A stretch of 64,000 bases of DNA from Primulina eburnea (GCF_022965805.1 NC_133114.1:4360261-4424260), one strand, 5' to 3'. Shown: positions 43,655 through 56,205, counted from the first letter of the stretch. The notes: generated by a model not told the origin, from the letters alone. A program made the numbers and translations.

Positions 43655-43920
43655 ACCCTACCCAAGATTGTAATAAAAAATAATAAGTTATCGAAGAAAT
43701 CTAAACTCTATAGGATAAAAATAATTTAAGTCAGATATGTTATTTCTTGATTTTATTTTTCATCAAATGTAATTTTTATTTTTACTTTCTTTTTTATCAT
43801 CACATGTTATCTTACAAAACAACAGTTTTTCTAGTTTTTTTTTCTTTAGAAATAAAAAAAACTCGGCCTATTTGAAATTTATTTCAACTAAGATTTATTT
43901 TTTCGTATTAATTACCTTGT
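43655..43920 (+). repeat. Direct repeat flanking a 4-kb block, right copy
   Basis: Same orientation as 39255-39540; shared phrases include GAAGAAATCTAAACTCTATA and GGATAAAAATAATTTAAG. Confidence 0.7.
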
Positions 43921-44124
43921 ATATGATAGGAAATCTTTTTGTCAAATTGATTTTAAAAAATCTACTATTCACATAGTGATCAAATATGTATAATGTCTGT
44001 GCCTTCTGAATTTTAAATATTTGATAATGCCGCAATTATTTATTTCTTGTGTATAATAAATAGGTACAGTGAGAAAAATTGAAGTTGGAGCTAAACCCAA
44101 CAACTCTCTCTATAATTTTATTTT

Positions 44125-44182
44125 GGCAAAAATTGTGTGAGACGGTCTCACACGTCGTCTTTGTGAGACAGATCTTTATTTT
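44125..44182 (-). mobile_element. MULE-type MITE, end fragment (copy 6)
   Basis: GGCAAAAATTGTGTGAGACGGTCTCACACGTCG and TTTGTGAGACAGATCTTTATTT match the GGCAAAAA end of the family; the rest is absent. Confidence 0.7.
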
Positions 44183-45105
44183 TTGTCCTAAATAAGTTAA
44201 TATCATTTCCATTTGTCTCTCTCAAAAGATAGAAGTTTAGACTTTAAAGCATCAGTTTACCATATTAACCTATGACTAAACTAATGTCTGCAATACTAAA
44301 CACAACTTGAATAATTTAAGCTAAAACTATGTTAATCCAGTCATATAATTTAATAAAAAAACGGGAATTTCTTTTAGGATAAACTAAGAAATAATTTGGC
44401 ATGTAACCGAAACATGGAAAAAAATTAAAGAAAGGGGCCATTAACAAGCAATAATGTGGGTATTAAAAGTAATAAATTTGGCTGTCCTGTATTATTATGT
44501 AAACGTGGGCCACTGTTTTGCAAAACTAGATGTTCTTCCTCCAATGAAATTGTTCAGTTGGCCAAGATCTGGTTCCAATCTTCAACGCACTTTCCAAAAT
44601 TCGTGTACTCAAACGGGTCGTTAGACAAAGAGTGGAACAGTCCAATTTCTTATCTTTTTTATTTTTCTTGATGGATTTTTTGAGTTGGAATGTGAACTGA
44701 GACTTCAATCGGCTGTATGTGTTGGGAGGATGCGGCAATTGTATGAGATCTGAGCAGCTAAAATTTCAGGTGATTTACGGCCTTTATTTTCTTGAGATTT
44801 TAATAAAGCAAGGTTCTTGGTGTAAAATTCATGAATCCCATATTTTTTCCCAGGAGATTTGAGTTTTTGTTTATGAAAAATTCATCTTTCTGGCTTTGCG
44901 GCGTTGCATATTGAATGCTTGTTTGTTAAGGGATTCAAATGTTATAAAGAATTGTCATTTATTAATGTTGTTTGGTTATTTGAATTGCTTATCAAGGTTC
45001 TTGTGTTCTTACACGTATGATCTTGTACCGTGGGAGAGATGAAATCTTGAAAATAAATTGGTTTCTTTGTTTACAGAGTAGCAGATTGAGGAATAGTAAG
45101 TAAAG

Positions 45106-47717
45106 ATGGGCAAGCCAAAAGGTTGGTTTCTGTCGGTGAAAAAGGCCCTAAGCTCAGATTCTGAGGAAAAGAAAGCTAAGGTGCGCAAAGAAAATTGGAT
45201 TCAGTATATTGTGACAAAACTTTGACGATTAGATTTGGTTGTTTCCATTAACTTCTGTTCTGGTTTCTGGATTCAGAGTGGAAATAAGTCAAAGCGAAAA
45301 TGGTTCGGGAAAGAAAAGCCACTGGCATCGAGTTCTCCGATCCCCGAGACCACTGAAGCATCTTATCCCGACCCTCTTCCGCAATTGGAAGATGTGAAGC
45401 CAACAGAGATGGAGAATGAGCCGTCAAACAATGCTTATACTGTCTCGGTCAATTCATCAGCTGATGTTGAAGATGTAGCAGCTGAAGAGGTTGTCCAGCC
45501 CCAAACAGTGACATGGTTTTCAGGAAAATCCGAGGAGGAAATGGCAGCGATCAAAGTTCAGACCGCATTCCGTGGTTATCTGGTATGGTAGTATATTGGA
45601 TACTGACGGGATATGGATATACTCTAGAGATTAGTTCAAAGTGAAGTTGATTTAGCCTTAACCATAAGATCTAAAGTGGGTGGTGTGCCGACAACGGCAA
45701 GGAGGCTGAAAATGGTTTCATGTTTAGAAATTGGAATTAATTTACTCCAGACCTGAAGTACGAGCCTTTGATATTTTTGTTGTTATAGATATAGATATAA
45801 ATTTTGTTAGTACATTCAATGTACCAAATTACTCAGCGATATCAACGTCACACATTCAGGTGTTCCTATTAATCATATCATGATAGTCATGGAAAATTAT
45901 TCTGATTCACTGATAGTATTATTGTGTAATCATCATTTATACTTCATTTCGTTTTTATTTTATCTTATTCAAAAGAGTCGTTGTTCATCGGGGTGGAGAC
46001 AAAGTATACCATGAAATTTTTTTTGTCTTTTTTATTTTTCAGGCGAGGAGGGCATTGAGAGCTCTAAGAGGGCTTGTGAGACTGAAATCACTTGTTGATG
46101 GACCGATTGTGAAACGCCAAACTGCAAACACACTAAAATGCATACAAAGTTTATCTCGTGTGCAGTCTCAGATTCAAGCAAGAAGACTCAGAATGTTAGA
46201 GGAGAATCGAGCACTTCAGAGACAGCTCTTACAGAAACGTGCTACAGAACTGGAGAGCTTGAGAGTTAGTTCTCTTACTAATGCAAGCATTTTCTTTATA
46301 AACAAGTGTGCAGGAACTTGCACCTCCTGCTGCTGTAGTTTCTTTTTATGATTGGCATAATAGTTAAGATCAATTGTTATTTCCCATTTGCAAATCGACA
46401 CAATTATTGGGAGGTCTTTTTGGGAAGTACAATTGTCCTGCTGTCAAGCGTGGCGCAGTATTCAAAGCGTAGAACTGGGACTGCTGAATGCTGTAAAATA
46501 GGAGCAGTATTATTAATTAACAAACAATTCTCGGTCCTATGATAAGAATGAAGCTAAAGTTAGCTTTCTGTTATGGATTAATGTGTAGCGAATTAGCTCG
46601 ATGGTTTTTGTTTTAGTTCTTTTTCTTGGGGTCATGTTCCTAAATTTGTTGGTTGTTTTCGTCTAGACATACAATGCACAAGGTAATAAATTGAAAACAA
46701 TGGGTCACATTGACTAGCTAGCTTTATTTATCCTTCATTTGATTATCAAGGAGTTTTTATTTTGAGGCTTCATTTACAGATGGGAGAGGAATGGGATGAC
46801 AGTTTGCAGTCTAAAGAGCAAATCGAGGCGAGCTTGCTTCAGAAGTACGAAGCAACAATGAGGCGAGAAAGAGCACTAGCTTATTCATACACTCATCAGG
46901 TAATTGAGTCTGTATTGGTATATACATAGAACGGTATGAACATTAAAAAATATACCCTTCTCTTGATGTTTAATCGATCGTTTTCAATTGTCTACATTTA
47001 AACTGAAAACAGCAAACGTGGAAGAAATCGGCAAAGTCTTTGAACTTGCTTTTCATGGACCCGACTAATCCTCATTGGGGTTGGAGTTGGTTAGAACGAT
47101 GGATGGCTGATCGGCCATTGGAGACACAAAGCTCGCTGGATAAAGATCTTAATACGGATATTTTATCCATCAAAAGTGCTAATCCTGGAACTGCTCCAGG
47201 AGGAGAAATTACTAAATCATTTGCCCGTCATCAGCTAAATCCTGAAAATCCATCTTCTCCATCCAACAAAAAACCGCCTTCTAGCCGCCAGTCCCCTGCC
47301 ACACCCCCTTCAAAGGCCATTAAGTCTTCAATAACTGCAAGAAAGGTGAAATCTGCAAGCCCGAAAGTCAGTACAATAACTCAAGACGATGATTCAAAAA
47401 GTAATATAAGTGCACAAACAGAGCGAAACAGGAGGCATAGTATTGCTGGTTCAACGATTAGGGACGATGAGAGCTTGGCAAGTTCTATGTCTTTTCCGAG
47501 TTACATGGCATCAACTAAGTCAGCAAAAGCTAAGTCGAAGCTCCCAAGTCCATTAGGAATCGACAATGGCAGCACACCTGAAAAGGGTTCAACCGGAACT
47601 GTCAAGAAGCGGCTTTCCTATCCACCTTCGCCTGCCAGACAGGGGAGGCAGGCAGGGCCCTGGAAAATCGACACTAGCTCCATCGGTGACAATAATGTGG
47701 ACGAAGTTATCAATTAA
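45106..47717 (+). CDS. IQ-DOMAIN (IQD) calmodulin-binding protein
   Basis: Plant IQD scaffold, a family that binds calmodulin and often associates with microtubules, membranes or the nucleus. Coding exons 45106-45180, 45277-45582, 46043-46264, 46780-46899, 47013-47717, all GT-AG, give 475 aa. It starts MGKPKGWFLSVKKALS, the usual IQD N-terminus. The IQ67 region (about residues 115-182) has AAIKVQTAFRGYLARRALRA, the intron falling between GYL and ARR as in the family, then a second IQ-like part with IQSLSRVQSQIQARRLRM. A conserved WDDS...ATMRRERALAYS segment follows, then MDPTNPHWGWSWLERWM. The basic, Ser/Pro-rich tail ends with a DUF4005-like region (SFPSYMAST...KRLSYPPSP). The 5' UTR probably has an intron (about 44770-45076). 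Closest to IQD1-4-type proteins by memory; number not assigned. Confidence 0.95.
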
Positions 47718-48136
47718 TTAAATCACATTTCATGAGAATGAAGAGGTCAATTTCATTTGTGAAGTTCCATACTTGAATTATTTATTTTTTCATTGATTTG
47801 TGCGCTTTGTTTGGGATTGATTTTGTTCAGTCTTGAGTGAGTCTTGCTATACATTTGTTACTTGTAATTTTTTTTGGCTTCCTTCTGTTACTGTTATCAA
47901 GATTGTTAAATTGATAAATAATTGTAGAGGACATAATTATTATGCTTTGAGTGAATCTTGTGAGTGTCGTTTGCTTACATGTTTCTTTTACACTTTTATT
48001 TAAGAATTTTATACTTCTACACTATTGACGGGACTTGTTTATCGATTGAAATGGTTTGAGCTTTAGTCATGTGAATTATGAAAATTTGATTTTCATATAC
48101 TAATTTGATTTTTTTTATTTAATTTTGGTAATTTTT
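47718..48136. other. IQD 3' flank
   Basis: Probable 3' UTR followed by AT-rich sequence; no separate feature recognised. Confidence 0.5.
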
Positions 48137-50133
48137 TGTTGGATCTGGTTTTCTACACGCCCAAACGCAGCGGAAGATTTAAAATTTTTATTTTATTTTT
48201 GAAAAACAAAATAATATTGCTTTGTACGTTCGTATGATTTAACAAATTAAACATGCATAGGATGTTAGAAATTATACCTTTGTGAATTAATCACGTGGAC
48301 ACCAACCGATCCGGTATTACAGATCTGACTCTTGATGATTCCCTACGAACTTTCTTCAAAGAAATCCTCCTATCAAATCCACGACCGGAATATATGTTCT
48401 TCTTCTAACTTGCACTAGAAAGTATAGAAGATTTTATTTGAGATCAAGAAAATAAAATTGCTCAAAACCTTTGAGAGCAAAAGGACGGCAATCAATCTTG
48501 GCCGAGAGAATTTTCTTGTATTTTGAAAATCCCGAGAGCAGCCTTCTATATCTTGTCAAGAGCCGAAAAAATTTCATTCCAAAAGCATTCGGATGAGCTT
48601 CAGTAAAATAAGGAAAAAAAATCCTTATTACCATTTCTAATATTTTATTCACTTAATTAATCGTATTAATTAAATTAATCAAATATTCCAAAATTGCATC
48701 TCATCATTGTAAATCTCGGTTGATTGGATTTTGGAGACTTTCTCCATTTTCCAAATTTTCGGTCTTCCATATTTCAATTAATCAAACATAATATATTTTA
48801 TTATTTAATTAATTGTAATTCTCTCAATTAATCAAATTAATTAAGTCAATGGATTTAAACAAATCTTTGACTCTCAAAATTAGCACATCCATGTCTAAAA
48901 ACATGTGCACTCTCTTTGACTGTCTTAGCAGTCATGCTCTCAAAATTTCTATAAGTTTTTATAAACTTTATTTATAAGCTTATCGATTGATCATATCAAA
49001 CTTATTTCTTATAAATTCAACTCATTGAATTTATTATCTCAACGGGAACAAGTAAACCAGTGCTTGTGTGATCCTCAATGGTTCAGGGATACAGCTAGCC
49101 GTGGGTTCACAACTCTTTGTGATTCAGGACATAATCCTTTATTCGGGCTTACCCCAGTTAGCCCCATTCTTTTCATCAACACCTTGATCAAGAATGTCAA
49201 AACTCATTTCTGATTGCACCCATCGGATCATGGTAAGAGCGTCTAGTAGCATCGCCCCATGATCCCCTAGGTATCACTGATAGTGCCTGCAAGAACCAGT
49301 CGATTATGATTAACGTACAGTACGGTCCCTTCATCTCATATATCCCGATCGAATCAGCAACCATTGGTTCATCGAGGGTTGCATATTAATTCGATAACTA
49401 TGTGATAACTATAATAGTGGCACCGCGTGTACTATTGGAGAACTCCTTCTCCAACGTACATCTTATACTCTGGCCAGAGATTCCATGCACTATTATTACA
49501 TTAGTTCACATAGGATATTCACACCCGTAGATGAGCGGTGAATTCCCGACTACAATGCACTGGCTCCTATATGTGTCGTAACTGTACCCAACCTCGCCAC
49601 CTGATGACTCTCCTGGAGCCGGTAAACGAGTCAAAGCACAGTACTCGCATATAGAGCCTCAGTGTTGTCCCGGGTCGTAAGGACTAATGGTGTACAATCA
49701 TAACCACAGACTTATCCTCTCGATGAATGATAACCACTTGGAAAGTCCGAGGGAGGGTTGTTCGGTATAATCATCATATGACTACCTATCTGTATGTTTG
49801 GACATCTCCATGCCCTTACCAAGAAACGCGGTACACAACATCACAGATGCTAGTCTCGAGCTCAAGCGACCTTTATCCATATTTTAGGCGGCTGAATCGA
49901 CTAGGAACAGATTTAGATAATACAGTGTTTACAAATGAGTTTCAACATCGAATTACGATTCATTTGTATTAAAGTACAATCAAGGTCTTTATCTATGTTT
50001 GTCACATGGGTATTCAGATAAAGAAATAACAAACCATGAAATAATGAATTACATTAAAATAAAGATTATTCTTTACAACTGAGTCAATAAAATCCCTAGC
50101 CAACAGTTGGCTTGCGGGGCATCTATTCTAACA
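48137..50133 (-). mobile_element. Copia-type solo LTR, about 2.0 kb
   Basis: Begins TGTTGGATCTGG and ends CTATTCTAACA. On the minus strand this starts TGTTAGAATAGATGCCCCGC followed by AGCCAACTGTTGGCT, an LTR start I associate with plant Ty1/copia elements. A 5-bp flank TTTTT occurs on both sides, but in T-runs, so its value is low. No gag-pol, PBS or PPT is present, so it is read as a solo LTR. Scattered open frames inside carry no motif. Confidence 0.65.
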
Positions 50134-50206
50134 TTTTTTTCACTAGAATTATTTGGTATTTGGCATTGTACTCCCATACATGACTTATGAGGTGGAGATA
50201 AAGTCA

Positions 50207-50212
<6 letters not shown>

Positions 50213-50273
<61 letters not shown>
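50213..50273. repeat. (TA)n microsatellite
   Basis: TA run just left of the copia insertion. Confidence 0.95.
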
Positions 50274-50278
<5 letters not shown>

Positions 50279-50315
50279 TTCGTCTCGGCTAAAAAAAAGA
50301 AAAACTAATCAGAAC

Positions 50316-50589
50316 TGTTGTGAAAAGTAAAAATTTATGGTAAAAAGTAAAAATCTCAAACTCTCAAAATTTACCAAACTACACACTTTATAATATTTTT
50401 CTCTCTACTCAATTGTCATTTTCTTCACAAATGAGAGATCTATTTATAGAGTTTCATTACACATAATCCAAAAATAAAATACATCATTACCTACATCATC
50501 ACACACAAATTTCTAACTTTACAACTCTTATTTTCAACATTCAAATATTCAACTATTACTTTTTCATATTAAAATATATTATTTCAACA
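50316..50589 (-). mobile_element. 3' LTR of the copia element (274 bp)
   Basis: Plus-strand text TGTTGTGAAAAGTAAAAA to ATTATTTCAACA; in minus orientation it follows the polypurine tract. Confidence 0.9.
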
Positions 50590-50599
50590 CTCCCCCTTG
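50590..50599 (-). other. Polypurine tract of the copia element
   Basis: Minus-strand CAAGGGGGAG directly adjoining the 3' LTR. Confidence 0.8.
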
Positions 50600-50753
50600 T
50601 GATGATGATCATGATACGATGATGTCTTCATTACGTGTTTTGTACTGCCTCGTTAAAAACCTTACTAGGAAAAACCCATTGGGATAAAAACCATAGTAAG
50701 GGAAAAAGAGTGCAGTCACGTGAACTCCCCCTCATGTTGACACGAACAACTCT

Positions 50754-53252
50754 TCACAAATTTCGTAGATTGCGCATCCCAATATTATATATGTGCTTTC
50801 TGAATATTGACGTAGGTAGTGCCTTTGTGAAGAGATCTGATGAGTTTTCACTTGATTGAATGTGACGAACATCAATACATTTATTCTTCTCAAGCTCCTT
50901 GGTGAATGCGAAGAACTTAGGAGGAATATGTTTAGTTCTGTCGCTTTTTATGTATCCTTCTTTCATTTGAGCAACACATGCAGCATTATCTTCATATAGT
51001 ATCACAGGCTTCTCATCAAATGATAATCCGCATGAAATTTGGATATGTTGGGTCATTGATTTTAACCACACACATTCACGACTTGCTTCATGTAGTGCAA
51101 TAATCTCGGCATGATTTGATGAAGTTGTTACGAGCGTTTGTTTCTGTGAACGCCAAGATATTGCAGTGCCTCCACGAGTAAATACATATCCAGTTTGGGA
51201 ACGTGCCTTGTGTGGATCAGATAAGTATCCAGCATCGGCATAACCAATTATACTTGGATTAGCATCTTTTGAATACAAAAGTCCCAAGTCTGTCGTTCCT
51301 CGTAGATAACGGAATATATGTTTAATTCCATTCCAGTGTCTCTTTGTTGGATATAAGCTAAATCTTGCCAACAGATTCACGGCAAAAGATATATCAGGCC
51401 TTGTACAATTTGTAAGGTACATAAGGGCACCGATGGCACTTAGATATGGTACTTCTCGACCAAGAATATCTTCATCATCTTCACATGGACGGAATGGATC
51501 CTTTTCTATGTTTAATGATCTAACAACCATTGGAGTACTTAAAGGATTTGCTTTATCCATATTAAAACGTTTAAGGATCTTTTCTGTATAATTTGTTTGG
51601 TGAACAAACATTCCACATTCTTTTTGTTCAATTTGTAAACCCAGACAATACTTGGTTTTTCCAAGATCCTTCATTTCAAATTCTTCCTTCAAGTATGACA
51701 CAACTTCTTGAATTTCCTTATTCGTTCCAATGATGTTTAAATCATCAACATATACAGCAATAATTACGCATCCGGATGTTGTTTTCTTAATGAAAACACA
51801 AGGGCATATTGAATTATTTACATATCCCTTTTTCATCAAGTGATTACTTAGTCGATTATACCACATTCGACCTGATTGCTTTAACCCATATAATGATCTT
51901 TGTAATTTCACAGAATAACATTCCCTGAGTTTTGAACTTTGTGCTTCAGGCATCTTAAATACTTCAGGGATTTTCATATATATATTACTATCAATTGATC
52001 CATATAAGTAAGCTGTAACAACATCCATAAGACGCATTTCTAAATTTTCAGATACCGCCAAGCTAATCAAATACCGAAACGTAATTGCATCCATCACAGG
52101 AGAATACGTTTCTTTATAATCAATTCCAGGCCTTTGAGAAAAACCCTGTGCAACAAGTCGAGCTTTATATCTTACTATTTCATTTTTCTCATTTCGCTTT
52201 CGAATAAAAACCCATTTGTATCCAACAGGTTTTACACCTTCAGGTGTAAGAACTATAGGTCCAAAAACATTACGTTTATTTAGCGAATCCAATTCAACCT
52301 GGATGGCTTCTTTCCATTTTATCCAGTCCTGCCGATTTTTACATTCACCAAAAGATTTTGGTTCATGATCTTCATTATCATTTATGATGTCGATTGCCAC
52401 ATTATAAGAAAATATATCATCAATTTCATCTATATCTTTTCGGTTCCATGTTTTTCCAGTATTAATGTAATTGATAGAGATTTCATGATTCTCGTCAGTT
52501 TGTGGTTCTGACAGAACATTTTCATCATCATGTGTTTCTTCAGGAACAACATTCTCTATTTTGTGATCATCATGTTTCTCTATGAATTTTCTTTTTCGAG
52601 GATTTTTATCCTTGGAACCGACTGGCCTTCCACGCTTCAGGCGTTTAATGACATCATGAGTATCTTCCATTTGTTTCTTTGGAATTTCAATTCGAGCAGG
52701 GGCATTTGCAGCATGTATATATGATTTAGTTACCTCTTTTGTGTCTGCAAATGCATCTGGTATTTGATTTGCTATTCTTTGCAAGTGTACAATTTGTTGT
52801 ACATCTTTTTCACATTGTTTTGTTCTTGGATCCAGATGTAACAATGATGATACATACCATGTAATTTCTTTTTCGGTATGTTTTTGTTCTCCCCCTAACA
52901 TTGGGAAGATTTCCTCATTAAAATGACAATCAGCAAAACGTGCTTTGAACACATCTCCTGTCTGAGGTTCAAGATATCGAATGATTGATGGACTATCATA
53001 ACCGATATAAATTCCAACCTTTCTTTGAGGTCCCATTTTCTTTCGTTGTGGTGGTGCAATAGGCACATACACCATACATCCAAAAATTCTCAGATGAGAA
53101 ATGTCTGGTTCTTTACCAAATGCAAACTGCAATGGAGAGTATTTATGATATGCACTTGGTCTGATGCGAATTAATAAAGCAGCGTGTAAAATTGCATGTC
53201 CCCATATAGAAATAGGGAGCTTTGTTTTCATAATCATTGGTCTAGCAATCAT
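50754..53252 (-). pseudogene. Copia pol: integrase end, reverse transcriptase and RNase H
   Basis: An 832-codon open frame. It starts in the distal integrase, where the frame is cut from the upstream part by a TAA (53253-53255). About residues 60-110 carry the FGCMVYVPIAPPQRKKMGP and VGIYIGYDSPS blocks. RT (about 320-570) has YKWVFIRKRNEKNE, ARLVAQGFSQRPGIDY, the DVVTAYLYG block and the catalytic YVDD (AVYVDDLNIIG), all intact. RNase H (about 680-820) has GYADAGYLSDP, ISWRSQKQTLVTTSSNHAE and YEDNAA. As a frame it is unusually well kept, but without the upstream part it cannot be made as a normal polyprotein. Confidence 0.95.
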
Positions 53253-54221
53253 TTACAGACGTTTAATCAATGATTCAGCCAATCCATTCTGTGTATGTAC
53301 ATGAGCAACAGGATGCTCAACAATGATTCCCATAGACATACAATAATCATTGAAAGTCTGGGAAGTAAATTCACTAGCATTATCAAGTCTAATTTTCTTG
53401 ATTGTATAATCGGGAAATTGATTCCTCAATTTTATTATTTGAGCAAGTAATCTTGCAAATGCAACATTTCGAGTTGACAATAAACATACATGTGACCATC
53501 TGCTGGAGGCATCAATCAATACCATAAAGTATCTGAATGGTCCACATGGTGGATGGATTCGGTCCACAAATATCACCCTGAATACGTTCAAGAAACATTG
53601 GTGATTCAGTTTGGATTTTGACTGGTGATGGTCTTATAATAAGTTTTCAAGAGAACATGCTTTACATTGAAACTTATTATTCTGAAAGATCTTCTGGTCT
53701 TTCAGTGGATGACCATGTGTATTTTCTATAATTCTTCGCATCATTGTTGAACCAGGATGTCCCAATCGATCATGCCAATTGGTTAATATCGAGGAATTAT
53801 CAACTACCATGTTTGATTCAATGAGACTTATATGTGTATAATGCAATCCAGTAGGGAGCATTGATAGTTTTTCAATCACATATTTCTTTCCTGATTTATA
53901 TGTGATAAGACACATATATTTCTCATTCCCTTCATTCATTGTTTGAGTATCATACCCATGGGAATATATATCATTAAAACTCAACAAATTTCTTTTCGAT
54001 TGTGGTGAATATAAAGCATCATTGATCAAAAATTTTGTACCATTAGGTAACAAAAATTGTGCTTTACCACATCCTTTAATCAAGTCTACAGGACCTGATA
54101 TTGTGTTCACCGTTGTTTTTGTTGGTTTTAGTTCCAAGAAATATCTTTTATCTCGGAGAATAGTGTGCGTTGTACCACTATCGGGTATGCAAACTTCAGC
54201 TTTGCTCATAGCATTTTCCAT
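53253..54221 (-). pseudogene. Copia pol: protease and integrase core (frameshifted)
   Basis: The first open part (54221-53634) has the protease active-site block PDSGTTHTILRD and, from about residue 145, the integrase zinc-binding part (WHDRLGHPG...CKAC). Two frameshifts at about 53640 and 53565 separate it from the second part (53591-53256), which has the integrase core aspartates in VLIDASSRWSHV and IRLDNASEFTSQ and the glutamate in QNGLAESLIKRL. A TAA ends this part where a glutamine codon is expected. Confidence 0.9.
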
Positions 54222-54552
54222 ATTTGAACTTCAAAAAAATATGCAATGAAATAAAATTACTGACAATACATATATAAATATAACACATATCATAATTGTA
54301 CAATAAAACATTATTATATGAATACATGAAAAACAAATTATTGTACATTTATATTCTACCACTATATTGTTCATTTTCAGAAAAATCATTGAGAAAATCT
54401 GCAGCATCAAAATTGTTCATTTCTATCCCACCAACATGTTGATCATTTCCAGAGAAATCATTCATAAAATCACCAGCATCAAGATGAGTTGAATCACTCA
54501 AACGGTCACTGCGTTCAGTGAAGTTGGTCTCCTTTTCTTTCCCTTTTAATGA

Positions 54553-55494
54553 TTATTTATAAAGTTTACAAAGGTGCTCAGGGGCTCGACAAACTTTGGA
54601 CCAATGTCCTGGAGTACCACATCTGTAACAAGAACTTTCATATCTTTTTGAGTGATTCTCATTAACACTTGTATTCTCATGATGTCTTTTCTGTGGATGG
54701 TTTGGGACGCTCTTTTGAGATGAGTTATAATAACTATCTCTATTGTTTTCAAAACCACGGCCGCGTCCACGACCACGACCAATTCCACGTCCACGTCCAC
54801 GTCCACGACCTCGACCTCGACCTCGACCTCGACCAAAACCTTGTCTTTGAAATTGATTTTGGTTTCCAGGTATAAATTCATTTTTACTTACAGAATTTAC
54901 TTCTGGAAATGCTGTTGATCCAGTGGGTCGGGACTGATGATTTCTCATTAATAACTCGTTGTTCTTTTCCGCCACAAGAAGACAGGCGATGAGCTCAGAA
55001 TATCTCGCAAATCCACGTACTCTATATTGTTGCTGTAGAGTAATATTTGATGCATGAAATGTGGAAAATTTTTTTTCAAGCATCTCAGATTCTGTGACCT
55101 CATGTCCACAAAATTTTAATTGCGAGATTATTCTATACATCGCCGAATTGTAATCATTGACTTTTTTAAAATCTTGGAATCTCAGTGTGTTCCATTCATC
55201 CCGGACGGTCGGAAGTATAACTTCCCTTATATGTTCAAATCTTTCTTTTAATCCCTTCCACAAAGCCATGAGATTTTTTTCAGTCAGATATTCACATTTC
55301 AATCCATCGTCGAGATGTCGACGCAAAAATATCATGGCTCTTGCCTTTTCTTGTGACGTGCATATGCCATTTTCTTTAATGGTCTCGCTTAGACCCAATG
55401 ACTCAAGATGCATTTCTACATCTAGAGTCCATGGCATATAATTCTTTCCCGTGATGTCGAGCGCAATAAATTCGAGCTTTGTTAAATTTGACAT
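54553..55494 (-). pseudogene. Copia Gag with arginine-glycine run and zinc knuckle
   Basis: Start chosen at MSNLTKLEF (55494), the usual start in this family, not the upstream in-frame ATG. It has a UBN2/retrotrans_gag-type region (GKNYMPWTLDVEMHLESLGL, LWKGLKERFEH, STFHASNITLQQQYR), a long (GR)n stretch around residues 228-250, and a complete C-x2-C-x4-H-x4-C knuckle (CYRCGTPGHWSKVC). A TAA at 54553 cuts the frame, but typical downstream acidic sequence (NFTERSDRLSDSTHL, DAGDF) continues in the same frame to a TAA at 54349. So the protein has lost about 68 residues to one nonsense change. Confidence 0.9.
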
Positions 55495-56177
55495 GGTGGT
55501 ACTAAAAAAATTACGATGCATTTTATTAGTTAATAAATATTGCAATACAAAGTAACGAATAAACAACAAGTACAAGTATTTGTAAAAATAAAGAAAACGC
55601 ACGAGGAGGATATTCTCCGATAAATACAAGACTTGTGAGTATGATAACCAAAATAATTAAAAATATCCTTGAGAAAGCCATCTTATTTTTTCTTCGAAAA
55701 ATTTGATGATGAATAATTTTTAGAGAAGAAGAGAAAGTTGGAGTGATTGAATGTGTTTGTGAGATGATATTTATAGGGCAAAAACTAACCGTTTGTTACC
55801 GTTTATGACCGTTGGTGTACAAAAAATAAATGTATGTATTTGTATAATTTTATGGTAATAATATGATGTATATAATATTAGACATGTTTAAATAATTATG
55901 TATATCATATCATAATATTATAATGAGTGTCATAATTTATTTTGTTTAAAAACCTTATAGGCTTTTATACTTGTCGTATCCCTTACCGGGAGTGTGGGAT
56001 GTTGTCTTAACATCCTCCCAGGATTTATAACAAGTTTATGAAAAATTTATTTTTATTATTTTTAATAATAACATTATATTGTATATTAAATAAATACACA
56101 ATAAATAAATAACAGTAAAATAAATATTATTACTTTTGTTACCTTTTTCTTCTGTTTGGAGCTTGGAATAGTATGTA

Positions 56178-56205
56178 GGACTTTTAGAGCTTCGTGCTGA
56201 TAACG
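56178..56205 (-). other. Primer-binding region of the copia element
   Basis: Minus-strand CGTTATCAGCACGAAGC directly after the 5' LTR end ...CAACA. It differs from the usual TGGTATCAGAGC; the same text follows LTRs in other plant copia elements as I recall. The primer tRNA is not identified. Confidence 0.5.

Noticed and set aside
39255..43920. Calling the flanking repeats an LTR pair
   Set aside because: No TG...CA ends, PBS, PPT or target duplication could be located, so it is listed only as repeats and as a hypothesis.
44456..44671. 71-codon plus-strand frame before the IQD gene
   Set aside because: Probably promoter/5' UTR sequence of IQD; no motif and overlapped by an antisense frame.
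46055..46351. IQD exon read as an independent gene
   Set aside because: It is exon 3 of the IQD gene; sequence after 46264 is intron.
54669..54875. Plus-strand frame rich in HVHVHDLDLDLD
   Set aside because: Antisense shadow of the Gly-Arg run of the copia Gag.
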